NCBI RefSeq assembly: GCF_003600155.1
Contig: NZ_QWLD01000003.1
Location: 344,364-408,363 of the forward strand
Source of the DNA: Nesterenkonia muleiensis
Lineage (GTDB): Bacteria; Actinomycetota; Actinomycetes; Actinomycetales; Micrococcaceae
Length of the DNA stretch: 64,000 bases
Direction of reading: 5' to 3'
The position numbers and the translations under genes were made by a program. The notes under the pieces are model-generated. The model was not told the DNA's origin, searched no databases, and saw only the letters and a list, made by a program, of their open reading frames with translations. Shown here one piece after another: positions 1-8,392 of this stretch (positions within the stretch are counted from its first letter, which is position 1; each line of letters starts with the position of its first letter).

Positions 1-462
1 TTGCACATCCTCGGCCATCTCTGCGAAGCCGGAGACAATCTCATTGCCCACCAGGGTGAGGATGCCGACAACGACGGCCAGAAAGACGAGGATGGAGGTC
101 ATCGACGCCAGGATGCGGGGGAATTTGATCTTGCGGAAGAGAGCGAACAGCGGGCGCAGCAGGGTGGCCAGAAGTCCAGCGATCGCCAGTGAGATCAGGA
201 TGAGCATGATGTGGCTCAGCAGCCAGACCAGCACGCCGAGCGCGATCAGGATGATGATGATTCGCCAGGACCACTCGGCAGCGATCCGAACGCCCCACGG
301 GATGTCCTCACGCAGACGCTGATCGTCCAGCTCCTTGGCCGAAGGCAGCAGCTGCTCCCCGCCTTCCGGCGCATATTCTTCCGCAGGTGCGGGATCCGCA
401 ACGTCGGTGGTGACGGACTCGCTGGTGTTCTCCGGTGTTGAACCAGTGCTCATGGGCTCCAT
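1..462 (-). CDS. AI-2E family transporter, N-terminal part (cut by window edge)
   Basis: The open frame runs to the window edge, so only the first 154 residues are visible. About 50 hydrophilic, acidic residues precede two hydrophobic segments (WRIIIILIALGVLVWLL..., then ILISLAIAGLLATLL), a short basic loop (RKIKFPR) and a third membrane segment ending LTLVGNEI. This is the N-terminal pattern of the AI-2E/PerM (TqsA, YdiK) family of multi-pass exporters, whose cargo varies widely. The start could be the ATG at 462 or the in-frame ATG at 453. A TATACC hexamer lies eight bases before 462 with no Shine-Dalgarno between, so a leaderless start at 462 is chosen. The family call rests on the N terminus only. 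Confidence 0.75.
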   Translation of the reverse strand, partial: MEPMSTGSTPENTSESVTTDVADPAPAEEYAPEGGEQLLPSAKELDDQRLREDIPWGVRIAAEWSWRIIIILIALGVLVWLLSHIMLILISLAIAGLLATLLRPLFALFRKIKFPRILASMTSILVFLAVVVGILTLVGNEIVSGFAEMAEDVQ

Positions 463-491
463 CTTGTCACGGTATATACGGGGTCAGATGC

Positions 492-527
492 AAAAGCGGT
501 CCGCCGGAGAGAACCGACGGACCGCTT
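492..527 (-). terminator. Intrinsic terminator of the Bax-inhibitor-like gene
   Basis: An inverted repeat AAGCGGTCCG...CGGACCGCTT with a short loop is followed, on the minus strand, by TTTT. It lies 24 bp past the stop codon of the gene at 551-1450 and just before the upstream region of the AI-2E transporter gene. Confidence 0.75.
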
Positions 528-550
528 CGACAATAAAGACGATAAGGTGA

Positions 551-1450
551 TCAGTCAGCCATCGACCGCAGAATGACGATGACCCTCAGAATCTCGATGT
601 AGAGCCAGACCAGGGACACGGTGAGACCGAAGGCGGCGGCCCAACCGTACTTCTGCTCAACACCAGCCTTGACCCCCTCATCAATGTTGGTGAAGTCCAG
701 CACCAGCGAGTAGGTGGCCAGCAGAATGGCGAAGGCACCGATAGCCACACCGAGCCAGCCGGCACGCATGCCGAACATCCCGATGTCGGTGAACATGACC
801 AGTCCGAAGTTGATCAGGCTGAACACCACGTAGGCGATCAGCGCGGTGAAGAACATCTTGTTGAGTTTGGGAGTGGCCCGCACCTTGCCGGACTTGAACA
901 GAGCCAGCACTGTGCCGAAGACCACCAGAGTCGCTGTCACCGCCTGGAAGGCCACACCCGGGTAGGCGATCTCCAGCACCCAGGTGAAAGCCCCTAGGAA
1001 GAAGCCCTGAGTTCCGGAGTAGGCCAGGATCAGCGCCGGGTTCGGTTCACGTCGGAAGGCATTGACCAGACCGAGCACCAGACCGCCGAGCACGGCAATC
1101 ACAGCCAGGCCCATCACCGCACCGGGCATCATCGAGGCCAGTGTGACAGCCACACCCGCTCCGACCAGCAGGACCGCGAAGCTGGTCACCGTCTTGCGGA
1201 TGACGTCGTCGTAGGTCATCGGGGTGCCCTGCGATCCAGCGTGGGCAGGCAGGTTGTACTGCTCTTCCAGCTTGTCGCTCGGCGGCAGCCCGTGCTGCTG
1301 AGCATAGGTCTGCTGCTGGCGCGTATCCTCGCGCACAGTGCCTGCGTTGGAGTCCATATAGAACCGGCGGCGCTTGTCCGCGTTGAACTGGTCAGGCATA
1401 GCACCCGATCTGAAAACCGGGTTGCTGGAGCTGCCGAATTGGTTGGCCAT
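551..1450 (-). CDS. Bax inhibitor-1/YccA family membrane protein
   Basis: A 299-residue integral membrane protein. The first ~85 residues are polar (NPVFRSG near the start, typical of actinobacterial YccA proteins). Seven hydrophobic segments follow, and the protein ends in a short polar tail. BI-1 family members are membrane proteins; bacterial BsYetJ is a pH-sensitive calcium leak channel, and the actinobacterial role is unknown. The frame is open to an ATG at 1507, but the ATG at 1450 starts the conserved MANQ...NPVFR sequence and has AAGGAG upstream, so it is preferred. Monocistronic, with its own terminator. Confidence 0.85.
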   Translation of the reverse strand: MANQFGSSSNPVFRSGAMPDQFNADKRRRFYMDSNAGTVREDTRQQQTYAQQHGLPPSDKLEEQYNLPAHAGSQGTPMTYDDVIRKTVTSFAVLLVGAGVAVTLASMMPGAVMGLAVIAVLGGLVLGLVNAFRREPNPALILAYSGTQGFFLGAFTWVLEIAYPGVAFQAVTATLVVFGTVLALFKSGKVRATPKLNKMFFTALIAYVVFSLINFGLVMFTDIGMFGMRAGWLGVAIGAFAILLATYSLVLDFTNIDEGVKAGVEQKYGWAAAFGLTVSLVWLYIEILRVIVILRSMAD

Positions 1451-1557
1451 AGTGGTTCCGCTCTCCTTCATGGGGTTCGTCGTCAACGGCGAATCCGTAG
1501 CTTTCATCTAGTCTAAACCACACAGAGGGCACGAATTATGCCCGTGACACCGATCCC

Positions 1558-2202
1558 TCAGACTTCCTCGATCCCCCGTGCGCTCAGCGCCCGCCCGGTG
1601 TCCCGAGCATAGTCCACCGTTCCGAGCAGCAACGGCACGGTTCGGGCCCGCAGATCTCGCTCCAGTCCCCTGGCGCGCGCCTGCTGTCCGGCCAGGTGGA
1701 AACGGTCGGCCAGATAGGGGATGGACCGCAGCATAATCAATCCCGCCAGTGCGACCGCGCCGGGCCGGACCCCGATGATGCGGGCGGGGGTGAGGATTCT
1801 GCGCAGGACTCCCACCACATCGGTGGGCTCAGTGCTGAGCAGCAGCAGCTGGGCGGCCAGCAGACAGACCAGGATACGGCTGAGCACCTCTGCGGCAGTC
1901 TGAGGGTCATTGAAGATCAGCTGCACCGCCGCCAGGACCGCCAGCAGCACCCAGAGACGCCGCAGCAGCGACAGCAGCATCCCCAGAGGTACCCTCGCAG
2001 CAGTTGCGGTCACCAGGATCAGCACGCCGATGATGCCGTTCACCAGCGGCTCCCTGGTGAGCACCACCACCAGCGTCAGGATGGCCAGTCCGGCCACTTT
2101 GGCTCCCGCCGGCGCGGCGTGCAGGAACCCATCGCCGGGAGCCCTGCGGCCCAACACCTGCTCGCGCGGACGCAGGGGGCGGGGGCGCCGTCGTGCCCTC
2201 AT
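1558..2202 (-). CDS. bioN: Energy-coupling factor transmembrane protein (biotin BioN/EcfT type)
   Basis: A 214-residue membrane protein with about five hydrophobic segments, an arginine-rich N terminus, and a C-terminal cytoplasmic part carrying the Ala-Arg-Gly type coupling motifs of EcfT proteins (QQARARGLE and a second ALSARGIEE). EcfT joins the substrate-binding S component to the ATPase. Its ATG overlaps the stop of the ATPase gene (ATGA), and order bioY-bioM-bioN matches the corynebacterial biotin transporter. Reading frames starting farther upstream at 2286 lie inside bioM and were not used. Confidence 0.85.
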   Translation of the reverse strand: MRARRRPRPLRPREQVLGRRAPGDGFLHAAPAGAKVAGLAILTLVVVLTREPLVNGIIGVLILVTATAARVPLGMLLSLLRRLWVLLAVLAAVQLIFNDPQTAAEVLSRILVCLLAAQLLLLSTEPTDVVGVLRRILTPARIIGVRPGAVALAGLIMLRSIPYLADRFHLAGQQARARGLERDLRARTVPLLLGTVDYARDTGRALSARGIEEV

Positions 2203-2927
2203 GCTTGACTGCGCTGGCGGTAGCTGGCAATGACAGTCTCCGGATCCCCCTGGGCCACGATTCTGCCACTGTCCACCAGCAGACAATGCTCAGCTCGTCC
2301 AGCCAGGGTGAGGTCGTGGGTGGCCATGAGAGTTCGGATGCCGTATTGGACTCCCATCTGCTCCACCAGTGCGGTGAACCGCTGGGCATTGACCAGATCC
2401 AGCAGGGTGGTGGGCTCATCAAGCAGCAGCGTCCTCGGCTTGAGCACCACCACTGTCGCCAAGGCCACCAACTGCTGCTGCCCGCCGGAGAGCTCTTGGG
2501 AGCTGCGCTCAGCGAGATCTGCGATGCCGAGCGCGGCCAAAGACTCCATGGCAGCACTGCGTCGCTGGGCCGCATCGGAGATTCTGCGGCGCAGCGAGAG
2601 CTCCACGTCCTCCAAGGGGGTGGGCATCACCAGCTGTGCTGCCGGGTTGGAGAAGACCAGCCCGACGCGCTGACGGACCTCCCGGCCGCTTTCGACAGTG
2701 TCCAGACCTTCATGCCTGACGTATCCCTCAGTGGGCTCCACCAGACCGTTGACCAACTGCAGGAAGGTTGACTTGCCCCCGCCGTTGGGGCCGATCACGC
2801 TGATCCGCGCATGGTTCAGGCTCAGCTCAGGAACCTCCAGCAGCAGCCGGTCACCGGCGAAGACGCGAACGCGGCGGAACTCAACGTCACTGGGTGAATC
2901 GGTTCCGGCTGAACTGCTGAGGGTCAT
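2199..2927 (-). CDS. bioM: Biotin ECF transporter ATPase (BioM/EcfA type)
   Basis: A 242-residue single-domain ABC ATPase. Walker A is GPNGGGKST at residues 46-54, the signature is ELSGGQQQ, and Walker B is LLLDEPTT. It powers the ECF biotin importer together with BioN and BioY. The ATG at 2927 overlaps the bioY stop (ATGA) and is followed directly by the ABC fold. The frame is open farther upstream, but that part is a shadow of bioY. Confidence 0.9.
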   Translation of the reverse strand: MTLSSSAGTDSPSDVEFRRVRVFAGDRLLLEVPELSLNHARISVIGPNGGGKSTFLQLVNGLVEPTEGYVRHEGLDTVESGREVRQRVGLVFSNPAAQLVMPTPLEDVELSLRRRISDAAQRRSAAMESLAALGIADLAERSSQELSGGQQQLVALATVVVLKPRTLLLDEPTTLLDLVNAQRFTALVEQMGVQYGIRTLMATHDLTLAGRAEHCLLVDSGRIVAQGDPETVIASYRQRSQA

Positions 2928-3544
2928 CGCCTCGCCAGCACTGCGGGATAGGCCCGGTGCACCAGGGTCGCGGCTGCCGCGGCCGCCGCTGACTTCACGA
3001 CGTCGCCCGGCCAAAAAACGATGTCCAGGAAGAACGCTTCCCGCAGACTGATCTCTAAGTTGACGCTCATCCCGAGGATCCCGAATGGATGAGTCACCAC
3101 TATGCTGCCGGTGATCGCCGCCAGGAAGAGCAGCGGCGCCCGCCATCGACCCTGTTTTCGGCGGACGACGGCGCGGGCCACCAGACCTGTCACCAATGCG
3201 GTGAGGGGGAAGGCAAGCAGATACCCCGCACTGGGACCGGCCAGCACACCCAGACCTCCGGAGAAGTTGGCAAGAATCGGAATCCCCAACAGCCCGAGCA
3301 CCACGTAGAGCCCCGCGGCGGCGAAGCCGCGCCAAGGCCCCAGTACCAGGCCTGCGAGTGCAACACCCAGAGTCTGGAGGGTAATGGGCACACCGAAATT
3401 GCCCACCGGAATCGGCGGAACCAGGGCCAGCACTGCGATCAGTCCGGCGAAGACACCGATCAGGGCTGTGTCCTGGGCACGGCTCTGCCTCCGTGGCCGA
3501 GCAGCCTGAGCAGCGGGCAGTGGCTCAACTGTGGGCTGGGACAT
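2924..3544 (-). CDS. bioY: Biotin transporter substrate-binding subunit BioY
   Basis: A 206-residue membrane protein with six predicted hydrophobic segments and the BioY hallmarks: PVPITLQT-like sequence (GVPITLQTLG near residue 75) and a glycine-rich GGLGVLAGPSAGYLLAFP segment. BioY binds biotin and, with bioM and bioN, forms a full ECF importer. GGAGG lies seven bases before the ATG. The gene is preceded by a promoter with a BioQ-like operator and by the tetR gene bioQ on the same strand, which makes biotin the likely substrate. Confidence 0.93.
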   Translation of the reverse strand: MSQPTVEPLPAAQAARPRRQSRAQDTALIGVFAGLIAVLALVPPIPVGNFGVPITLQTLGVALAGLVLGPWRGFAAAGLYVVLGLLGIPILANFSGGLGVLAGPSAGYLLAFPLTALVTGLVARAVVRRKQGRWRAPLLFLAAITGSIVVTHPFGILGMSVNLEISLREAFFLDIVFWPGDVVKSAAAAAAATLVHRAYPAVLARR

Positions 3545-3579
3545 GGGGACACCTCCGGATGCGAACGGTTGTTGACATC

Positions 3580-3608
3580 ACTATAAGAAGTTATTGAACG
3601 GTGTTCAA
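3580..3608 (-). promoter_or_regulatory. bioYMN promoter with BioQ-type operator
   Basis: On the minus strand TTGAAC (3608-3603), 17 bp, then TATAGT (3585-3580) form a good -35/-10 pair. The -35 box is half of the palindrome TTGAAC-ACC-GTTCAA at 3594-3608. Corynebacterial BioQ sites are of the form TGAAC-N3-GTTxx, so this is a probable BioQ operator that would block RNA polymerase. It lies over the last codons of the regulator gene itself. Confidence 0.75.
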
Positions 3609-4112
3609 ATTTTCAGTCGAGGTGGTCAGCAGCGCCACCGCACTTTCGTAGAGCAGCGAATCGTCCTCTGTCTGCGTGCCGAACATTCGAGCGTTCTGTT
3701 CGATTGCCACCGCACCCAATGCGTATCGCATGAGCACCGACGCCCGCTCTGCGGCCTGCGCCGGACTCTGCCCGGCATCCAGCAGAGCCGCCCGCAAGGC
3801 GGGGACCGGGGGAAGCTCCGGATCCAGCGCATAGGCGATGAGAGTGAGATCTCCGCTGTCCCGCAGCGGCAACAGAGTCTGGCGCAGCAGGCGCATCAGC
3901 TCCGAAGGCGCCCCCACGGCATCGCGCAACGGATCGAGCATGCGGTGAGCCACCTGACGCAGCATCTCCTGCTTATTGGGAAGGTGGTAGTAAAGGGCTC
4001 CTGGACGCACTCCGAGTTCTGCGGCCACCCGCCGCATCGACACATCCTGAAGCCCATACTGAGCGACCAGATCATGGGCGGTGGTCACGATCTGCCCCGC
4101 GGTCAACGCCAT
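3591..4112 (-). CDS. bioQ: TetR family regulator, probable biotin repressor BioQ
   Basis: A 173-residue TetR protein with an N-terminal helix-turn-helix (VSMRRVAAELGVRPGALYYHLPNK, about residues 25-48) and a C-terminal all-alpha ligand/dimer domain. It lies directly upstream of bioYMN on the same strand, and a TGAAC-N3-GTTCA palindrome, the BioQ pattern, sits in the promoter after it. In corynebacteria and mycobacteria BioQ represses biotin synthesis and uptake genes. The five last sense codons lie within the operator. No second copy of the palindrome was seen before its own start, so autoregulation is not evident. The TetR call is sure; the BioQ name follows from context. Confidence 0.8.
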   Translation of the reverse strand: MALTAGQIVTTAHDLVAQYGLQDVSMRRVAAELGVRPGALYYHLPNKQEMLRQVAHRMLDPLRDAVGAPSELMRLLRQTLLPLRDSGDLTLIAYALDPELPPVPALRAALLDAGQSPAQAAERASVLMRYALGAVAIEQNARMFGTQTEDDSLLYESAVALLTTSTENLNTVQ

Positions 4113-4203
4113 TCCACCAGCATACGGCGGCGGAGGCGTCTCACTCCAAGTACGGCCGTCAGCAGAGCAGGGACAGCCTCAGTGAGGATTCCTGGACTCA
4201 GAG

Positions 4204-4875
4204 TCAGGAGCGGATGGGCACTTCGGGCAAGGACATTCTCACCAGGGCCTCGACGCACTCTTCCACGGTCCGCTCAGGGTGGGAGGTGTGCCGTTCGATG
4301 CTCAGTGTCACTGCGGCCGAGAGCAGGCCTGTGGCGGTGATCTCCAGGCTGTTGGGCGGAGTGAGAACGTCCCGCAGGCCCACGGAGACCGCTGCCTTGT
4401 CAAGCCGTTCTAGACGGTTGGCGATCAGCGCGATCATCGCCTCCTTTCCGGCCCTGAGCTGCTCGCTCTCCTGCGCTTGGCTGCGGGCCATGGCGAATGC
4501 CACCAGACCGGTGAAAGAGGGGAAGGTGTTGAGGAATTCGAAGGCAGAGGTGACCTGCTGACGGTACTGGGTCCGCACGTCATCGGCACCCTCGGCCCCA
4601 CCACTGTTCGCATCGAACTCCTCCATGATGTCCATGAGCTCGGAGGCCCCATAGATCAGCATTTCCTGCACCAGGCGTTCTTTGGAGCCGAAGTGGTAGT
4701 ACACCGAGCCTTTGGCCACGTTCGCGGAGGCGGCGAGCTCGTCCACCGTATGTTCGTGCACACTGCGGTGGTCTTCCAGCGCCATGGCCGCTCGGAGAAT
4801 CTTCGTCCTTGCTGAGAGCCGTGCGGAGCGTTCAGGTGCTCTCGCTCTTGCCGATGACGGCAGTATGCCGTTCAC
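4204..4875 (-). CDS. TetR family regulator of the YhgE module
   Basis: A 223-residue TetR protein. The DNA-binding helix-turn-helix spans about residues 45-65 (TVDELAASANVAKGSVYYHFGSK). The GTG start overlaps the stop of the YhgE-like gene (GTGA), so it is translated from the same message as the two genes before it. A TetR-type palindrome (7887-7900) stands before the first gene of this three-gene operon and is the likely target, giving negative autoregulation. Such TetR-YhgE pairs are common in actinobacteria and lactobacilli; the inducer is unknown. Confidence 0.85.
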   Translation of the reverse strand: MNGILPSSARARAPERSARLSARTKILRAAMALEDHRSVHEHTVDELAASANVAKGSVYYHFGSKERLVQEMLIYGASELMDIMEEFDANSGGAEGADDVRTQYRQQVTSAFEFLNTFPSFTGLVAFAMARSQAQESEQLRAGKEAMIALIANRLERLDKAAVSVGLRDVLTPPNSLEITATGLLSAAVTLSIERHTSHPERTVEECVEALVRMSLPEVPIRS

Positions 4876-7091
4876 TGTGCCTCCTCAATCGCTGGGTGCA
4901 GGCGTTCCAAGTCCCACATCTTCTTCTTGTACACTGCCAGCACCAGCAGACCAAAGCCGATGAGGGCTGTAACCAGCAGAGCGCCGATCGTGGTGGAGAA
5001 GGCGCCGAGGTCGGCGCCGTAGATCACATGACGCAGCCCGTCCACGGCATAGCTCATGGGAAGCACATGGTGCAGCGCCTGCAGCGGTGCGGGCAGTGTC
5101 TGGGGCGGGAAGGTGCCGCCGGATGCCACCAGCTGGAGCACCAGCAGGAAGATGATGAGCATCTTGCCCGGGTTCCCCAGCAGCGTCACCACACCTTGGA
5201 CCAGTGCGGAGAACGCCATGGAAGCCGCCAGCAGAATGGCGAGGGCGAACAACGGATGTGCTGGGGTGAGCCCTAGGCCCAGCACCACCGCCGCGTAGAG
5301 CAGTCCGCTCTGGGCCAGCGAGAGAAGTAGGAACGGGATCCACGAGCCCAATGCAATCGAGAACGGGTTGGCGTTGGAAGCCAGTGCTCGCGGAGAGGTC
5401 GGGCGGAGCACCTGGAGCATCACCAGGGCTCCGATCCACAATGAGAGGGCCAGGAAGAACGGGGCCATGCCGGCACCGTAATTGCCGGCCTCTGCCTGGG
5501 AGGTCTTGTTGACCTCCAGCGGGTTGCCGATCACATCACTGAGTTCGGCTCGCTCGCCTTCATCAGGGTTTGGCACATCGCCGGCACCGGAACTCAAGCC
5601 ATCCACCAGTTCACCGGACCCGTCCAGGAGTTCACCAGCCCCATCCTGCGCATCACCGAGACCATGGCGAAGCCCGGCCGCACCATCACTGAGCTCCGAT
5701 GTTCCCTCAGCGAGCTCAGCGGCTCCTGCGGAGAGCTGCCGGGCACCGCTGTAAGCGGTGTCGGCCCCGGTGGAGAGCTCGTCAGCAGCACTGTCCAAGG
5801 AGTCCGCCCCCTGTTTGGCATTAGTGACTCCCTCCGCCAGATCAGGGGCCTGAGAAGCCAGCTGGGACGCCCCAGTCGACAGTTCTGAGCTGCCGCTGTG
5901 CAGCTCCTGGGCGCCATCGGCGACGCTGCGTGCACCGGCAGCCAGCTGATCAACATCACTCTGCGCCTCCTGCAGCTGGGTGCGCGCACTTTGAGCTCGT
6001 TCAATCAACTGCGAGTCCTCACTCGCGTCTGCAAGGGCCGCATGAGCTTCCTCAGACTGCTCCTCGGTGATGAGACCCGCCGCGATCAGGTCGGTCACAG
6101 CCTGGTCAGCTCGCCCGGCGGCAGCATCTTCGAACTCCTGGAGGATTGCGGCCGCCTCCTGCCCTGACACTGCGAGCTGTTCATTGCCCTGGGCCACCTG
6201 CTCCGCGCCATCTCTGAGCCCAAGGAGCCCGCTGTTCAATGTGCTGGCACCCTCGGAGAGGCTCTCCGCGGCAGTGACCAGTGAGCCCGCCCCGTTCTGG
6301 AGGTCAGCCAGACCGCTGGAGAGCTCACCGGTACCGGTGGAGAACTGACCAGCCCCGTTTGAGAGATCTTCAAGCCCATTGGCGAGCTCACTCATATTCA
6401 CCGAGATCTCACCCGCACCCTCGTCAAGACTGCGCGCACCTCGGGTGAGCTCCTGGGCGCCGGCACTCAAGGTCTCAAGCCCATGGTGGAGATCGCCGAT
6501 ACCGCCCTCGAGCTCACCAGCGCCGTCGGCGGCATCGAGAATTTCTTGGTGTATCCGTCCGAACCCGGTGAGCATCTGGTCAGCAGTCTCCCGGCCCACC
6601 TCCTCGGCGACCGAGCCGTGAATCTCATAGGCGAGGATGGTGACGATATTGCTCAGGAGGTAGTTGTTGGCTTCGTTGGTGATGATGTCGATCATCGCGC
6701 GGTCAGCACGCTCAAAGGAACTGGGCGATGCCAGTGCCTCCGAGAACTCCTCAGGGACGATGAGGGCGAACTGGTAATCACCGCTGGCCACGCCCGCTTC
6801 TGCCTTCTGCCGCGAGTCCACTTCCTCCCAGCCGAAAGAGGCTTCGTCAATGAGCTCTTCGGTAACGTCATCACCGATGGTGCGGAACTCGCCGTCGAAA
6901 TCCTCCCCTTGGTCAAGGTTGACCAGGGCCGCACCGACATTGTCCAGATTCTCGTAGGGATCCCAATTGGCGTAGAGATAGATTCCTGAGTACAGGACCG
7001 GAACCATCGCGAGCCCAAGCACAGTGATCAGCGGAGTGAAGCTGCTGGTCATCCGCTCGAACTCGGAGCGCACCAGGCGGAGAAAGGTCAT
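4872..7091 (-). CDS. YhgE/Pip family membrane protein with long heptad-like repeat ectodomain
   Basis: A 739-residue protein. One N-terminal membrane segment (about residues 20-40) is followed by a ~480-residue extracytoplasmic region. The middle of that region consists of repeats of the form L-x2-GA-x2-L/A-x2-G (for example LSNGAGQFSTG, LQNGAGSLV). The C-terminal 220 residues hold about five to six membrane segments of ABC-2 permease type. This is the YhgE/Pip architecture (Pip is the Lactococcus phage infection protein); related proteins include ESX-secreted-toxin partners and lipid exporters. Its ATG overlaps the stop of the gene before (ATGA), and its stop overlaps the TetR start. Physiological substrate unknown. 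Confidence 0.85.
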   Translation of the reverse strand: MTFLRLVRSEFERMTSSFTPLITVLGLAMVPVLYSGIYLYANWDPYENLDNVGAALVNLDQGEDFDGEFRTIGDDVTEELIDEASFGWEEVDSRQKAEAGVASGDYQFALIVPEEFSEALASPSSFERADRAMIDIITNEANNYLLSNIVTILAYEIHGSVAEEVGRETADQMLTGFGRIHQEILDAADGAGELEGGIGDLHHGLETLSAGAQELTRGARSLDEGAGEISVNMSELANGLEDLSNGAGQFSTGTGELSSGLADLQNGAGSLVTAAESLSEGASTLNSGLLGLRDGAEQVAQGNEQLAVSGQEAAAILQEFEDAAAGRADQAVTDLIAAGLITEEQSEEAHAALADASEDSQLIERAQSARTQLQEAQSDVDQLAAGARSVADGAQELHSGSSELSTGASQLASQAPDLAEGVTNAKQGADSLDSAADELSTGADTAYSGARQLSAGAAELAEGTSELSDGAAGLRHGLGDAQDGAGELLDGSGELVDGLSSGAGDVPNPDEGERAELSDVIGNPLEVNKTSQAEAGNYGAGMAPFFLALSLWIGALVMLQVLRPTSPRALASNANPFSIALGSWIPFLLLSLAQSGLLYAAVVLGLGLTPAHPLFALAILLAASMAFSALVQGVVTLLGNPGKMLIIFLLVLQLVASGGTFPPQTLPAPLQALHHVLPMSYAVDGLRHVIYGADLGAFSTTIGALLVTALIGFGLLVLAVYKKKMWDLERLHPAIEEAQ

Positions 7092-7870
7092 CGGTCCTCC
7101 TCCATCATGCGGCCCAGGGCGGCGAGGTCTTCGCGCTCTTCATCGTCGTCTGCCGGCTCATCTGCCGCTCCAGGCCTGCCACCTGCTTCGTTCGCGAAAC
7201 TGATGGTGCCAGCCAGTGCCTCGGCACCCTCGGGAACTCGACCAAGAACGGCGAGGATGGCGCGCTGCCGATCTGCACCGGTGAGGCTCTTCAACAATCG
7301 CAGAAGCTCATGGGAGGCAATCCGGTGCCGGTCCGGGGAGTCAACGACGGCGCAGCGCACCGCAGGGTCCGCGAACGCCAGCTCGATCAGCAGCCGCAAC
7401 CGGGTTTCGGCCTCCAGTGCCACGACTTTCTGCCGGGCCAGCTGGTTCAGCCCGTGGCTCTCGAGCCAGTCCATGGAACGGACCTGCGCTCGCAGTCTCC
7501 GGCGGCTCCCCGGCCTCCCGGGGGTCTGGGCGGTCATGGGGCGCAGCGCCAGAGACTCTGAGACCACCTGCCGGACCGTCATGTGGTGCTCAGGAGCAGT
7601 GATTCCCGGGGCATCCACCAGCGCTGTCCTGCGCCGCAGAAGCCCAGCTGCGCGGCGATCCTGGCCAGGATCGGCGTCGTCGTTCTCCTCGTAGCGGACC
7701 TCACCGCCGTCCGGCTTCATCCTCCCTGAGGCGATGAGGGCCAGTGAGGTCCGTGACATGGCCGTCGAGGCGTGCAGCAGGGAGAGCTCGCCGTCTGGTG
7801 CGGAGAAATCTGTGGATCCGATGAGCCGGAAGTGGTGCTCGTCGAAGGCCACCTTCTGGGCAAGAAGCAT
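7088..7870 (-). CDS. ABC ATPase-like protein lacking a P-loop, partner of YhgE-like protein
   Basis: A 260-residue protein whose layout follows an ABC ATPase: a short beta region, a LLHASTAMSRTSLALIASG stretch where Walker A should be (residues ~31-49), then GGEVRYE, a VRQVVSESL helical region, and LIELAFADPAVRCAVVDSP where signature and Walker B normally lie. The GxxGxGKS/T lysine loop, the LSGGQ signature and the DE dyad are all missing. The last ~40 residues are acidic. It is translationally coupled to the YhgE-like gene. The simplest reading is a degenerate, non-hydrolysing ATPase-like subunit; homology to ABC proteins is inferred from pattern, not shown. Confidence 0.6.
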   Translation of the reverse strand: MLLAQKVAFDEHHFRLIGSTDFSAPDGELSLLHASTAMSRTSLALIASGRMKPDGGEVRYEENDDADPGQDRRAAGLLRRRTALVDAPGITAPEHHMTVRQVVSESLALRPMTAQTPGRPGSRRRLRAQVRSMDWLESHGLNQLARQKVVALEAETRLRLLIELAFADPAVRCAVVDSPDRHRIASHELLRLLKSLTGADRQRAILAVLGRVPEGAEALAGTISFANEAGGRPGAADEPADDDEEREDLAALGRMMEEDR

Positions 7871-8392
7871 GCCACCAGTTTACTAAACTGACCAGTCAGT
7901 ACAAACTCAGGAGTAATACTCTCCCGTATCGCATTAGACAGCGTCGGTTCTTTTCGCCCGAGACTGCGAGCTGACAGCGGTGACCGCACGGGCGGCGGCG
8001 CATCCGCTCGGCCCTGCCATCATGCGGCTACTGGGCCGGCGTCGACCAGGCTCAGCACCAGGATCTGGTGCCTGGTCACCTTCATCTGGAACTGTGGCCC
8101 GTCGAAAGGCGTGCTTTTGGCTCCGATGAAGGTGACGAACGCAAGGGAACCCTGCTCTGGCGCTCGGGTCCGCAGCACTGGGGCGAGATGTTCCTCAGAG
8201 CCGAGACCTTGGGTGTGGGACTGCCTCGGCCAGAGCATTTCTGCACCACGCTGATTCAGCGCCCGGCAGCACGCACGCACCTGGCGGACCCACAGATTCT
8301 GCAGGCAGTGGAGGCCCAGTGTCATGGCGCCGCCGCCTGCGCTGATGCAGAATGATCTCACAGCCCCCGAAGCCTGCGTCGCTCAGCAGCGG
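7871..8392. other. 522-bp stretch with no secure gene
   Basis: The first ~40 bp hold the operator and promoter of the YhgE operon. The rest contains two overlapping open frames on opposite strands, minus 8020-8325 (101 residues from an ATG) and plus 8068-8355 (95 residues from a GTG). Neither has a clear Shine-Dalgarno or a recognisable family, and codon third positions are less GC-rich than in neighbouring genes. The minus-strand frame is slightly more gene-like. It could be a decayed gene. Confidence 0.4.
7887..7900. promoter_or_regulatory. TetR-type operator before the YhgE operon
   Basis: The palindrome ACTGAC-CA-GTCAGT (14 bp, perfect apart from its two central bases) lies 17 bp before the ATG at 7870, within the expected promoter. 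It is the obvious candidate binding site for the TetR protein encoded last in this operon. Confidence 0.6.

Noticed and set aside
2199..3335. 378-residue version of the biotin ATPase
   Set aside because: The first ~135 residues are a shadow of bioY; the ATG at 2927 overlaps the bioY stop and begins the ABC fold.
5500..6500. Repetitive DNA in the middle of the YhgE-like gene taken at first for a tandem repeat array
   Set aside because: It is coding sequence for the L-x2-GA-x2-L protein repeat; the DNA units are degenerate and no spacer-repeat structure as in CRISPR is present.
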